Notes: generated by a model not told the origin, from the letters alone. A stretch of DNA of 64,000 nt from Demequina sediminis (GCF_030296675.1 NZ_AP027736.1:2604001-2668000); one strand, 5' to 3'; shown: positions 10,101 to 18,041, counted from the first letter of the stretch. A program made the numbers and translations.

Positions 10101-10376
10101 CGCATCGACGCCGTCTTCCCGCCCGGCGAGGGGCTCGACCGCGTCACGGTGGTGGATTGGAAGTCGGGCACCGCTCCGCGCGACCCCAAGGAGCGGGCGG
10201 CGCGCGAGGTGCAGCTCGCGGTCTATCGCCTCGCGTGGGCCGAGTGGACGGGCGTTCCGCTCGAGCAGGTCGACGCCGCGTTCCACTACGTGGGCGACGG
10301 CGCCACCGTGCGGCCCGCGCGGCTGCTGACCCGCCCCGAGATCGAGGAGCTGCTGGCGGCGCGCGTGACGCAGTAA
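7125..10376 (+). CDS. adnB: AdnB-like ATP-dependent helicase-nuclease subunit
   Basis: The protein has 1083 aa from the GTG at 7125, which overlaps the adnA stop (GTGA). It is the canonical motor of the AdnAB pair: Walker A GAGSGKT at residues 56-62, CLTFTRKAAAEI (motif Ia), LLDEFQDTSPGQ (motif II), VGDPHQAIYGFRGA (motif III), VLTVHAAKGLEWD (motif V) and FYVAITRARSHVL (motif VI). The C-terminal RecB-type nuclease has RRGSLLHAWIEAHYG and VVDWKSGTA. Unlike AdnA, no C-terminal cysteine cluster is visible. Translational coupling fits a heterodimer made in equal amounts. The gene is intact and converges on the kinase-like gene ten bases away. Confidence 0.93.
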   Translation: MSAEDGVVDGMVDGVVAGRGRDVGDLAEIVTPGRPPTEEQAAIIGAGLDPMLVVAGAGSGKTETLSLRIVYLLDHAQRLFGTPISPDEILCLTFTRKAAAEIAERAEERIAAVFGADPSRPPASVSTYNAYAAQLVAEHGLRLGVDPDATTLTEAALWQLAKDVVDGWTGPLAIDAAVSSVTAAVPRLASQLSDHELSPSDLRDWAGAALARLEALPKKEGDAAPGAFTQELRSRVGRLHSLVSLADLVEEFQRRKHAGSQLDFSDQVAIGAHLSRLPAVQDVERGRYRAVLLDEFQDTSPGQLRLFARLFGGSHHVMAVGDPHQAIYGFRGASESALPMFVSEFGGDAAVRQAGLSVSWRNERAVLEAANAAAAPLRAESGVAVRELRSRGQHLGTPEPVRRAAAVEAMVLPDHVEEAAEVARYIRDRRAELGRQRGAGAGVPTAAVLCRRRAQFAAVIDALVAHGLDYEVVGLGGLVDTPEVADLIALLEIAHDPSRGDSAIRLLASERVALGIADLAALRDWARELAGPRDTREADTSLVDAIASPPPPGWTSREGRELSAAARARIHALQAAVDVVRTRAYLSLPELVVTAERVWGLDIEAAVARPDGRAVRHVDAFVDACRRFAAGAERATLGALLAWLDAARDKEGGLDAPVTEPDPTAVQVLTVHAAKGLEWDIVAVPGLVDGHFPAVQEPSQRRPAYTDPGWLGELGALPYELRLDRADLPQWRWHDAVDHRDLAGSVDAFLEDCGAHRIAEERRLFYVAITRARSHVLLSASWRTGGARVRTPSCYLRELVEQGLVSDEAWAPAPDPDERPVDVPVTAQWPPAPTPAQLARRALASEVRDAMGSVEPDDDWTGLPLGREIAAMLAERTERAAGTGDVAMPTHLSTSALVALRRDRDAFTAQLRRPLPAEPTPAARRGSLLHAWIEAHYGHTPLLSLDDLGPSEDDGDLASLREAFARSEWAHRTPSHIEVDVELPVAGVTIRSRIDAVFPPGEGLDRVTVVDWKSGTAPRDPKERAAREVQLAVYRLAWAEWTGVPLEQVDAAFHYVGDGATVRPARLLTRPEIEELLAARVTQ

Positions 10377-10386
10377 TGCGAGGCTG

Positions 10387-11307
10387 TCAGTCCTCGAAGA
10401 TCATCGCCTCGAGGTCCGCGAGCATGCCCTCTCCGTCCGCGACCACGTCAGGATTGTCGGTGCGGACGCCGTACATCAGCCACCGCATGAGCGCCATCTC
10501 CGACGCGAGCCGCGCGCGATCGAGCAGGTGGGGGTCGCGGGTCTCGCGCCGCCCCACGGTGTAGGCCTCGATCACGGTGTCGAGCACGTCCTCGGGAGCG
10601 GACGCGACGAGCCACGCGAGGTCGTCCGCCGGGTCGGCGACCCGTGCGTCCATCCAGTCCACGATCCCCGTGACCGAGCCATCGGCGACGAACACCTGGT
10701 GCTCGCCCATGTCGCCGTGCACCACGGTGGGCTCGAAGCGCCACCACGACACGTTCTCGAGCTGGTGCTCCCAGCGGTCGGCCAGGCGCGGCGGCACCTT
10801 GCCCGTCTGAATCCCGGCGTCGAGCTCCGCCAGGCGGCGCTCGCGGTACTCCTCGGCGGTGTAGGAGGGCAGACCCTGATCCTCGACCACCGCGGCAGGC
10901 AGCTCGTGAATCTCGGCGAGCGTGCGGCCCAGCGCGGCCGCGAGGCCGGGTCCCGGCTGCAGCGCCGCGATCACGAGCGGTGCACCGCGCACCTCGGTGT
11001 AGACGATCGCCCTGCCCTCGTCGCCGCCCAGCTCCGCGGCGCCCACGGGGTGGGGCACGGCGAAGGTCACGAGTCCGGCCTCCTCGGCGCGCGCGAGCGC
11101 ACCCAGGAGACCCTTCTCCGCCTCGAGCGCGGCCCCCGCGGCGGCACGGCGGGGAGCCCGCACGATCCACCGGCGACCGGTCGCGTCCTTCACCACCACG
11201 ACTTCGAAGTCCGCGTCCGTGTGGGGGCTGCGCAGGACGTCGTAGACGTCAAGGCCAGGCACGGCGACGGACGCCAGGGCGGCGAGCGCGAGGGGTGAAC
11301 GTGGCAC
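10387..11307 (-). CDS. APH/macrolide-phosphotransferase-fold protein
   Basis: A 306-aa protein of the aminoglycoside phosphotransferase/choline kinase fold. It shows the catalytic segment VVHGDMGEHQVF and the metal-binding IVDWMDARVADPADDLAWL. In canonical members the loop is HGDxxxxN; here the Asn position is Gln. The N-terminal half carries VYTEVRGAPL typical of the hinge. Substrate is unknown: the locus next to nudC and adnB is chromosomal and conserved, so a housekeeping small-molecule or sugar kinase is more likely than an acquired resistance gene. I chose GTG 11307 because TACCGT lies six bases upstream (leaderless) and family similarity starts there. Confidence 0.82.
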   Translation of the reverse strand: MPRSPLALAALASVAVPGLDVYDVLRSPHTDADFEVVVVKDATGRRWIVRAPRRAAAGAALEAEKGLLGALARAEEAGLVTFAVPHPVGAAELGGDEGRAIVYTEVRGAPLVIAALQPGPGLAAALGRTLAEIHELPAAVVEDQGLPSYTAEEYRERRLAELDAGIQTGKVPPRLADRWEHQLENVSWWRFEPTVVHGDMGEHQVFVADGSVTGIVDWMDARVADPADDLAWLVASAPEDVLDTVIEAYTVGRRETRDPHLLDRARLASEMALMRWLMYGVRTDNPDVVADGEGMLADLEAMIFED

Positions 11308-11313
11308 GCCCTC

Positions 11314-11319
11314 ACGGTA
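11314..11319 (-). promoter_or_regulatory. Leaderless -10 box of the APH-like gene
   Basis: TACCGT on the minus strand, six bases before the GTG at 11307. Confidence 0.55.
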
Positions 11320-11353
11320 GAGCGAACGGCGACCGCGCGCCACGCTCCACGCC

Positions 11354-11393
11354 GTGCGGGGACGATGCCCCCGCCGGGGCATCGTCCCCGCAC
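11354..11393. promoter_or_regulatory. Perfect 18-bp dyad between divergent genes
   Basis: Arms 11354-11371 and 11376-11393 are exact reverse complements around a CGCC spacer. The dyad lies between the -10 boxes of the APH-like gene and nudC and covers the -35 region of nudC. It contains the recurrent GGGACGATGC word in both orientations. Operator, extragenic palindrome or terminator are all possible. Confidence 0.6.
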
Positions 11394-11400
11394 CCACCGG

Positions 11401-11406
11401 TACGGT
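11401..11406 (+). promoter_or_regulatory. Leaderless -10 box of nudC
   Basis: TACGGT ends six bases before the GTG start at 11413. Confidence 0.6.
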
Positions 11407-11412
11407 GGGCGG

Positions 11413-12336
11413 GTGAGAAATCCCTGGCCGCTCGACCACCCCTCGCGTATCGACCGGGCCGCGGAGCGCAGATCGGTGGTCGACCTCGAGGCGTGCCACG
11501 CGATCATCGTGAGGGACGGCAGCGTCATGACCGCCGACGGTCGGCTGGTCGAACTCGCTCCCGGGCATCAGCCCGCCGCGATGCTGCGCATCTACCTGGG
11601 CGTCGACCGCGGCCGCGACCTGGTCGCGCTGGTGCCCGAGGACCCGGCATTCGGCTCCGATCCCGACGGCATCGGGGGCGAGCGCCTGCGCGGGCTGCGT
11701 GATCTACTCGCGGGATTCTGGGACCGCGGGCCGGACGGCGAGCGCGACCACGAGCTCGCGACCACGGCGATCGCGATCGCGAACTGGCACGCGGCGCATC
11801 CGCGGTGCTCCCTGTGCGGCGAGCCCACCGTGCCCGCGATGGGAGGCTGGGTGCGCCGCTGCGACCAGGACGGCCGCGACCACTACCCGCGCACGGACCC
11901 CGCGATCATCGTCGCGATCACGGACGACGAGGACCGGCTGCTCCTCGCGCACGCCGCTCACTGGTCACCGCGCCGGTTCTCTCACCTCGCGGGGTATGTC
12001 GAGCCGGGGGAGACCCTCGAGCAGGCCGTGCACCGCGAGGTCGCGGAGGAGGCGGGGCTCACGCTCACGGGCGTCGAATACCTGGGCTCTCAACCGTGGC
12101 CCTTCCCCGCATCGGTCATGGTGGGCTTTCGCGCACGCGCCCTCACCACCGAGATCGCCGTGGATGGCGTCGAGATCTCCGAGGCACGGTTCGTGTCGCG
12201 CGACGATGTCGCTGGCCTGGTGCGCGACGGCGAGATGGTGCTGGCCCCCAAGGGCTCGATCGCGCGGCGCATGCTCGAGGACTGGTTCGGGGGCGAGCTC
12301 CCCGAGCCCCACGCGCGGGGCCCGGTGGACGTCTAG
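11413..12336 (+). CDS. nudC: NADH pyrophosphatase / RNA decapping Nudix hydrolase NudC
   Basis: The protein has 307 aa. NudC splits NAD(H) to NMN and AMP and removes NAD caps from RNA. The Nudix box is visible as GYVEPGETLEQAVHREVAEEAGL-type spacing at 11994-12060, followed by the family signature SQPWPFP. The zinc-ribbon region before it reads CSLCGEP...WVRRCDQD, so three of the usual four cysteines are present and the fourth position is Asp. The N-terminal DUF-like domain is present. The GTG start is set by the leaderless -10 box. It lies between the APH-like gene and uvrD2, an order shared with other actinobacteria (from memory). Confidence 0.93.
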   Translation: MRNPWPLDHPSRIDRAAERRSVVDLEACHAIIVRDGSVMTADGRLVELAPGHQPAAMLRIYLGVDRGRDLVALVPEDPAFGSDPDGIGGERLRGLRDLLAGFWDRGPDGERDHELATTAIAIANWHAAHPRCSLCGEPTVPAMGGWVRRCDQDGRDHYPRTDPAIIVAITDDEDRLLLAHAAHWSPRRFSHLAGYVEPGETLEQAVHREVAEEAGLTLTGVEYLGSQPWPFPASVMVGFRARALTTEIAVDGVEISEARFVSRDDVAGLVRDGEMVLAPKGSIARRMLEDWFGGELPEPHARGPVDV

Positions 12337-12373
12337 CTGCTCGCCGCCGACGCGCGGTGTCGGCGGGCACTGC

Positions 12374-12379
12374 GACAAT
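12374..12379 (+). promoter_or_regulatory. Candidate leaderless -10 box of uvrD2
   Basis: GACAAT ends seven bases before ATG 12387 and overlaps the alternative ATG 12378, which favours 12387. The same hexamer precedes the PDZ-Lon gene. Confidence 0.45.
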
Positions 12380-12386
12380 GGCCACG

Positions 12387-14369
12387 ATGTCAGCCGATCA
12401 GATCCTCGACGCCCTCGACCCCGAACAGCGGGAGGTCGCGACCGCCCTGCACGGACCCGTCGTGGTCCTCGCCGGCGCAGGCACGGGCAAGACCCGCGCC
12501 ATCACCCACCGCATCGCGTACGGGGTGAGGGTCAACGCGTATACGCCGCAGTCGGTGCTTGCCGTGACGTTCACCGCGCGCGCGGCGGGAGAGATGCGAC
12601 AGCGTCTGCGCGGATTGGGTGTCGACGGCGTGCAGGCACGCACGTTCCACGCGGCCGCGCTGCGCCAGCTGTCCTACTTCTGGCCCGAGGTCGTGGGTGG
12701 TCAGATTCCGCGCCTCGTCGAGCAGAAGGCGTCGCTCGTGGGTCGCGCCGCGCGGGACGCGGGCATCAGCCCCGACCGCCTCACGGTGCGCGACCTCGCC
12801 TCGGAGATCGAGTGGGCCAAGGTGTCGCTCGTCGACCCGGCGGACTATCCCGCCAAGGTCGCGCGGATCGGCCGCCCCACCCCCGCGGGCCTCGCGCCGG
12901 CGCAGGTCCAGGACGTGATGCGGGCCTACGAGGACGTGAAGACCCAAGCAGTGGTGCTCGACTTCGAGGACATCCTGCTGCTGCTCGCGGACATGATCGG
13001 CCGCCACCCCGAGGTGGGCGACCAGATCCGCCGCCAGTACCGGCACTTCGTGGTCGACGAGTACCAGGACGTCTCGCCGCTGCAGCAGTTCCTTCTCGAG
13101 CAGTGGCTCGGCGGGCGCCGCGAGCTGTGCGTCGTGGGAGACCCGGCTCAGACCATCTACTCGTTCGCCGGCGCGAGCCCTCAGCACCTGTTGGGTTTCT
13201 CCCGCACGTATCCCGATGCCACGACGGTGAGGCTGGTGCGGGACTATCGCTCGACGCCGCAGGTGGTGCGGCTGGCCAATGAGCTCATGCGGCGCCGCGG
13301 CGCTGCGGGCGCGGGGGTCGAGCTGGTGGCCCAGCGGCCGTCGGGACCCGCGCCCGGCTATCGCGCGTATGACGACGATGCCGCGGAGGCCGAGGGGGTC
13401 GCGACGGGCATCGCGACGCTCATCGCCTCCGGCGTGCCCGCCTCCGAGATCGCGGTCCTCTACCGCGCCAACAGCCAGTCCGAGGCACTGGAGGAGGCGC
13501 TCGCCGAGCGCGGAATCGGCTACCTCGTGCGCGGTGGACAGCGCTTCTTCGATCGCGACGAGGTCAAGCGCGCGGTGGTGCTCCTGCGCGGGGCGGCGGT
13601 GGCCCCCGACGAGCGCCCCTTGGGTGAGCGCGTGCGCGACACGCTCGGCGAGCTCGGCTGGGCCGAGGATCCCCCTGCCGCGAGGGGAGCGGTGCGCGAG
13701 CGGTGGGACGCCTTGCAGGCGCTCGTCAACCTGGCCGACGACGTCGACTCCGACGCGGGCGGGGCCGCGACCGTGCGCGACTTCGTGGAACACCTGGCCG
13801 AGCGCGCGCAGGCCCAGCATGCGCCCTCGGTCGAGGGCGTCACCCTCACGACGATGCACGCGGCCAAGGGCCTCGAGTGGGACGCGGTGTTCATCGTCGG
13901 ATGCTCGGAAGGCCTCCTGCCCATCAGCCTCGCGGAGACCGACGAGGCCGTCGAGGAGGAGCGCAGGCTGCTGTACGTCGCGATTACGCGCGCCAGGGAG
14001 CACCTCGCCTTGAGCTTTGCGCGGTCGCGCAAGGCGGGAGGCAAGGCCACCCGCAAGCGCACGCGCTTTCTCGAGCAGCAGTGGCCCGACGCCCGTCCCG
14101 CGCGTGTCGCGCGGCAGTCGACGTCCGCGAAGCTCGCCGATCTCGACGCCGAACAGCTACGCCTGTTCGACTCGCTCAAGCGGTGGCGACTCGAGGTCGC
14201 GCAGGCCGACTCCAAGCCGGCGTTCACCGTGATGGTCGACACGTCACTCGTGGAGATCGCGCGCGACCGCCCCGCGAACCTGCGCGAGCTGGCCGGCGTC
14301 AGCGGGATCGGCGCCTCGAAGCTCGACAAGTACGGGCTGCAGATCCTCGAGATCGTCGCCGCGCACTAG
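12387..14369 (+). CDS. uvrD2: UvrD2-like superfamily 1A DNA helicase with HRDC domain
   Basis: The protein has 660 aa. It unwinds DNA 3'-5' in repair. Motifs in order: Walker A GAGTGKT at residues 30-36, VTFTARAAGEMRQR (Ia), VVDEYQDVSPLQ (II), VGDPAQTIYSFAGAS (III), VRDYRSTPQVV (IV), TTMHAAKGLEWD (V) and LLYVAITRAREHL (VI). The C terminus (RPANLRELAGVSGIGASKLDKYG) is an HRDC domain, the feature that separates UvrD2 from UvrD1. No tetracysteine motif is visible in the linker, unlike the mycobacterial protein as I recall it. It ends 25 bases before the convergent ThiF-like gene. Confidence 0.92.
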   Translation: MSADQILDALDPEQREVATALHGPVVVLAGAGTGKTRAITHRIAYGVRVNAYTPQSVLAVTFTARAAGEMRQRLRGLGVDGVQARTFHAAALRQLSYFWPEVVGGQIPRLVEQKASLVGRAARDAGISPDRLTVRDLASEIEWAKVSLVDPADYPAKVARIGRPTPAGLAPAQVQDVMRAYEDVKTQAVVLDFEDILLLLADMIGRHPEVGDQIRRQYRHFVVDEYQDVSPLQQFLLEQWLGGRRELCVVGDPAQTIYSFAGASPQHLLGFSRTYPDATTVRLVRDYRSTPQVVRLANELMRRRGAAGAGVELVAQRPSGPAPGYRAYDDDAAEAEGVATGIATLIASGVPASEIAVLYRANSQSEALEEALAERGIGYLVRGGQRFFDRDEVKRAVVLLRGAAVAPDERPLGERVRDTLGELGWAEDPPAARGAVRERWDALQALVNLADDVDSDAGGAATVRDFVEHLAERAQAQHAPSVEGVTLTTMHAAKGLEWDAVFIVGCSEGLLPISLAETDEAVEEERRLLYVAITRAREHLALSFARSRKAGGKATRKRTRFLEQQWPDARPARVARQSTSAKLADLDAEQLRLFDSLKRWRLEVAQADSKPAFTVMVDTSLVEIARDRPANLRELAGVSGIGASKLDKYGLQILEIVAAH

Positions 14370-14394
14370 CCCGCTCGGGACAACGCGCGGCGTC

Positions 14395-15057
14395 TCACGC
14401 CGCCCCGCACCCGCATTCGGGCCGCGCGGAGAGTCGCGTGCGCCGCGGCACTCCCGCCTCGATGCGCCACGCGCGCGCGGGCTGCCGCGCGATCAGCATC
14501 GCGAGGCTCGCGGCGGCCATCGCACCCGCCAGCGTCGCCGTGAGCGGATCGGTGGCGGGGTCCGTGGCCGCATGCAGCGCCGCAAGCGTGGGCCAGGCGG
14601 GATCGCGTTCCGTCCGCGCGACATCGAGGCACCGCAGGCACGGCGTGCGACCCGGGTCGACCGGGATGACAGCTGCACCTGCCTCGTCGACCAGGACCGC
14701 GACGTGCGGGCCGCCCAGCAGGAGCTCGTGGACCGTCCACGGCTCGACGGCGACGTACGCCACCACGACCTCTCCGTCGACGCGCCTCGACGTGTCGAGA
14801 TCCACCCTGACGCGAGGATCCAGGTCGCTCACGAGGCGCGCCGCCCTGCGTGCCCTCGTGCCGCGCGCGAGCGCGGGGGTCGTGCCCGGGCCCGCGTCGC
14901 GGGGGTCGGGATCGACGAGGGACAGGCAGGCCACACCCGACCGCACCGCGGCCTCGGCGGCGCTCACCCCGATCGCGCCCAGGCCCCTGATGCGCACGTG
15001 CGCGCCCGCAAGGGATGCGACGGGGCGGAGACGCGCGCGCAAAATCTCCGGCTGCAT
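14395..15057 (-). CDS. ThiF/MoeB-like E1-fold protein
   Basis: A 220-aa protein with a Rossmann nucleotide-binding motif near the N terminus (RIRGLGAIGVSAAEAAVRSGV spacing), an acidic loop SLVDPDPRDAGPGTT, then TPCLRCLD and a C-terminal CGCG pair that could hold zinc. This is the layout of E1-like adenylyltransferases (ThiF, MoeB and the cyclodehydratase partner proteins). It is shorter than MoeB and lacks a clear catalytic cysteine loop. No ubiquitin-like or RiPP precursor gene is adjacent, so the partner is unknown. The ATG at 15057 was chosen because the Rossmann strand starts soon after. Confidence 0.7.
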   Translation of the reverse strand: MQPEILRARLRPVASLAGAHVRIRGLGAIGVSAAEAAVRSGVACLSLVDPDPRDAGPGTTPALARGTRARRAARLVSDLDPRVRVDLDTSRRVDGEVVVAYVAVEPWTVHELLLGGPHVAVLVDEAGAAVIPVDPGRTPCLRCLDVARTERDPAWPTLAALHAATDPATDPLTATLAGAMAAASLAMLIARQPARAWRIEAGVPRRTRLSARPECGCGAA

Positions 15058-15131
15058 GCGTCCACCGTCGCACGGGACCCGGCCACGGCATCGGCTGTCC
15101 ACAGGCCGATCCGCGACGCATCCGGAATGCA

Positions 15132-15168
15132 CACAGGGCCGGCACCCCAGTGGGGTGCCGGCCCTGTG
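15132..15168. terminator. Hairpin terminator downstream of the DUF5679 gene
   Basis: A perfect 17-bp stem (15132-15148 with 15152-15168) and a three-base loop. On the minus strand it follows the DUF5679 stop and precedes the ThiF-like gene. Confidence 0.8.
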
Positions 15169-15184
15169 CCGAACTCGTCTGGCG

Positions 15185-15343
15185 CTACGCCTTGCCGAGG
15201 ATGCGGTTGAGCTTGGTGCCGCACACCGGGCAGGTGGCCTTCGCCATGCGACGACCGTTCTCCGAGACGACCACGTCGCCCTCGGTCTCGCGCTTCTCCT
15301 TGCACTTCACGCAGTAGAACTCGCCCGAGTACTTGTCAGCCAT
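15185..15343 (-). CDS. DUF5679 zinc-ribbon small protein
   Basis: A 52-aa protein starting MADKYSGEFYCVKCKEKRE with a second pair in ATCPVCGTK. The two CxxC pairs form a zinc ribbon. The family is a widespread small actinobacterial protein of unknown function, perhaps nucleic-acid or ribosome associated (inference). The ATG 15343 has a GGAGA-type ribosome site upstream. It stands alone between a terminator and the DUF2342 gene. Confidence 0.88.
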   Translation of the reverse strand: MADKYSGEFYCVKCKEKRETEGDVVVSENGRRMAKATCPVCGTKLNRILGKA

Positions 15344-15485
15344 TCGGCTCTCCTTCTCTCGTAGGCGCGGCGGGACGCGCCGCACGTCTGCGGGCCACCG
15401 TGGGCCCTTGGTCCCCCAGCGTAGACGTGCGAGGCGCTTTTGCGCCCCTCGCGCCGCCGGTGTCGCGGGGAACTCCGTGAGCACA

Positions 15486-16832
15486 CTACCCGTCGTCGGA
15501 GCCCAGAAGTCGCCTCAGCTCGCGATCGACGTCGTCGTCCTCGCCTCGAGACACGTATGCGTCGACCCAGGCCTGCCATGCGCCCAGGTCCTCGGAGGTC
15601 GGCAGGAGGTCGGGGTGCGACCACACGCCGTCGCGTCCCTCGGCTCCCAGGCGCGTGTGCAGCGCCGCCCACATCGCCGAGGCATCGCGCATGCGGCGCG
15701 GGCGCAGTTCGAGGTCGAGGAGGTTGGCGAAGGCGTCCTCGGCCGGCCCTCCCGCGGCGCGCCGACGGCGCATCATCTCGCGCAGCGCGCCCACCTCGGG
15801 CAGGTGCGGAGCAGCGGCCCTCAGCGTGACGTCGTCGACCCAGCCCTCGATGAGCGCGAGCAGCGTCTCGATCGACTCGAGGGTCGCGCTCTGCTCGGGG
15901 GTGTGCTGGGAGGCGAAGATTCCGCGGTTGAGTGCCTGCTGAAGGCGCGCGGGGTCGCCCATCCCCGCGTCGCGCACGGCCTCCTCGAGCGCCTCTAGGT
16001 CGATCGTGATGCCCTGCGCGTAGCGCTCGATGAGCGCGTGCAGCTGCCCCGGCAGCCACGGAGCGGCCGCGAACAGGCGCACGTGTGCCGCCTCGCGCAA
16101 CGCGAGGAAGGTGCGCACCTCGTCCTCGTCGATCTCGAGGCCGCTGGCGAAGTCGGTGATCGCGCGCGGCACCAGCACCACGCGCGGCTCCGCGAGCAGC
16201 GGGATTCCCAGGTCCGTCGCGCCGAAGGCCTCGCGTGCCATCTCACCCGCGGCCTGACCCATGTGCATGCCACACACGGTGGGGCTCACCGATCGAATGA
16301 GGCCGCCCGCGTCGATTCCGGTGGGGGAGGGCTCCTCGAACTCGGAGGACCGCTCGAGCAGGCCGCTCAGCGCCTGCGACACGCTCACGGCCACGGGGCC
16401 GGCGAGGGTGCGCCACGTGGGAAGGGTCGCCTCAACCCATTCCGCACGGCTCCACACGCGCGGCTCGAGGCGCGTGGGATCGAAGTCAGTGACCGCGTCG
16501 AGCCAGAGCTCGGCGCGCGAGATCGCGGCGCGGTGGGCGTTGGCCTGGGCGGCGCTCACGCTCGGGTCGCCGCCCTGCGACGCCACGCCGCGCGCGACGT
16601 CGTGTGCCAGGGACCAGTTCACGTCTTCGCCCGCTGACTGCGTGACCAGGGCCCGGATCTGCCCCAGCACGTGCTCCATCATCGCGGGGCTCGCGGACAG
16701 CCCGGCGGATGCCGCGAGTGCATCGGGATCCATCCCCATCCGCGTGAGCTCCTCGAGGGCCGCCTCGGCATCATCCCCGAAGAGCTCCCGCAGCAGCCGC
16801 ATCCATGGCGTCGACTCGTCGCTCACGCTCAC
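15486..16832 (-). CDS. DUF2342 zinc-dependent metalloprotease-like protein
   Basis: A 448-aa soluble protein of the DUF2342 family (also labelled F420-associated or zinc-dependent metalloprotease). The N-terminal third is helical and acidic; the putative active-site helix reads LREAAHVRLFAAAPWLPGQL, so the HExxH-like motif is REAAH. A conserved GMHMGQAAGEMA segment lies mid-protein. It is divergent from the PDZ-Lon protease gene across 123 bases, the order seen around Rv3194c-Rv3195 (from memory). Its substrate is unknown. GTG/ATG start at 16832 gives the usual family length. Confidence 0.85.
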   Translation of the reverse strand: MSVSDESTPWMRLLRELFGDDAEAALEELTRMGMDPDALAASAGLSASPAMMEHVLGQIRALVTQSAGEDVNWSLAHDVARGVASQGGDPSVSAAQANAHRAAISRAELWLDAVTDFDPTRLEPRVWSRAEWVEATLPTWRTLAGPVAVSVSQALSGLLERSSEFEEPSPTGIDAGGLIRSVSPTVCGMHMGQAAGEMAREAFGATDLGIPLLAEPRVVLVPRAITDFASGLEIDEDEVRTFLALREAAHVRLFAAAPWLPGQLHALIERYAQGITIDLEALEEAVRDAGMGDPARLQQALNRGIFASQHTPEQSATLESIETLLALIEGWVDDVTLRAAAPHLPEVGALREMMRRRRAAGGPAEDAFANLLDLELRPRRMRDASAMWAALHTRLGAEGRDGVWSHPDLLPTSEDLGAWQAWVDAYVSRGEDDDVDRELRRLLGSDDG

Positions 16833-16943
16833 TCCGTCCGCGCACGCCGCATGCGTGCTTCCACCACGGTAACGAAGGACGGCCCGCGGGTGCGGCAGCG
16901 TTCGCTACCAGCAATGCCGCACCCTGGCGCCCCGAGCATCGGC

Positions 16944-16949
16944 GACAAT
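16944..16949 (+). promoter_or_regulatory. Candidate leaderless -10 box of the PDZ-Lon gene
   Basis: GACAAT ends six bases before the GTG at 16956. Confidence 0.45.
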
Positions 16950-16955
16950 GGGACG

Positions 16956-18041
16956 GTGACGACTGCCGAGCCCACGTCCCCCGCATCGACGGAGCGCGCC
17001 ACCACGACCCGCCGCGGCACCGTGATGTCCGTCGCGGGACTCGCGACCTCGGTCCTCATCGCGGCCCTCACGGTCGTGCCGTCGCCGTATGCGGTCGGCG
17101 GGGCGGGGCCCACGTTCGACACGCTCGGCGAGGCCGACGGGGTCCCGCTGGTGGAGATCTCCGGAGCGCCCACATTCGACTCGACGGGCGAGCTGCGGCT
17201 CACCACCGTCTCCGTGTCCCGGGCCGGCTCCCAGCCGTTCACGCTCGGGCGCGTGCTCGCCGCGTGGGCCTCGCCCCGGCAGTACGTGGTGCCCCAGGAG
17301 GAGGTCTTCGGGACCCCCGGCGAGGAGGAGGCGGCCGAGGAACAGGCGCAGGTCGACTGGATCACGTCGCAGGAGAGCGCGACGGTGTCGGCGCTCGAGG
17401 CGCTGGGTCATCCGGTTCCCGCGACGATGCTCGTGGCGGGGACCGCGGACGGGTCCCGCGCGGAGGGGCTGCTGCTCGAGGGTGACGTGATTGTCGCGAT
17501 CGACGGCGGCGCCGTCGACACCTTCGACGAACTCGCCGAAGCCGTGGGCGCTCGCAGCCCGGGCGACGAGATCGCGGTGACGGTCGAGCGAGAGGGTGCC
17601 GAGGTCACCGAGACGTTCGCGACGCTCGACGACGACGGCGACGCGGTGATCGGCGTCTACGTGGATCCCACGTTCGACCTCCCCATCGACGTCACGGTGC
17701 AGATCGACTCGGTGGGAGGGCCGTCGGCCGGCCTGATGTTCTCGCTCGGGATCATGGACCGCCTGACCGAGGTCGACGAGCTCGCGGGCGCCCGCGTCGC
17801 GGGCACCGGCACGATCGACACCACGGGAGACGTGGGGCCGATCGGCGGAATCCGCATGAAGTTGTACGGCGCGGCCGATGCGGGAGCCGCCTGGTTCCTC
17901 GCGCCCATTGAGAACTGCGCGGACGTCCGCGGCAACATTCCCGACGGCCTGAACGTTGTGGCCGTCGACACCCTCGATGACGCATACGAGGCGATCACAC
18001 GCATCGGGGCGGGCGACACCGCCGGCCTCCCCGGATGCTGA
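16956..18041 (+). CDS. Membrane-anchored PDZ and Lon-type serine protease
   Basis: The protein has 361 aa: a short cytoplasmic tail, one TM helix at about residues 22-42, a PDZ domain (GLLLEGDVIVAIDGGAVD, about residues 168-185) and a C-terminal Lon proteolytic domain. The catalytic dyad is visible as Ser in VGGPSAGLMFSL and Lys in GGIRMKLYGA. It matches the YlbL/Rv3194c family of envelope quality-control proteases. GTG 16956 is chosen over an upstream ATG at 16913 because of the leaderless-type GACAAT box. The UPF0182 gene follows 40 bases downstream, probably in one transcript. Confidence 0.9.
   Translation: MTTAEPTSPASTERATTTRRGTVMSVAGLATSVLIAALTVVPSPYAVGGAGPTFDTLGEADGVPLVEISGAPTFDSTGELRLTTVSVSRAGSQPFTLGRVLAAWASPRQYVVPQEEVFGTPGEEEAAEEQAQVDWITSQESATVSALEALGHPVPATMLVAGTADGSRAEGLLLEGDVIVAIDGGAVDTFDELAEAVGARSPGDEIAVTVEREGAEVTETFATLDDDGDAVIGVYVDPTFDLPIDVTVQIDSVGGPSAGLMFSLGIMDRLTEVDELAGARVAGTGTIDTTGDVGPIGGIRMKLYGAADAGAAWFLAPIENCADVRGNIPDGLNVVAVDTLDDAYEAITRIGAGDTAGLPGC

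Noticed and set aside
10387-11307. Acquired antibiotic resistance gene
   Set aside because: Codon use and GC match the neighbours, the place is conserved and the catalytic loop is atypical.
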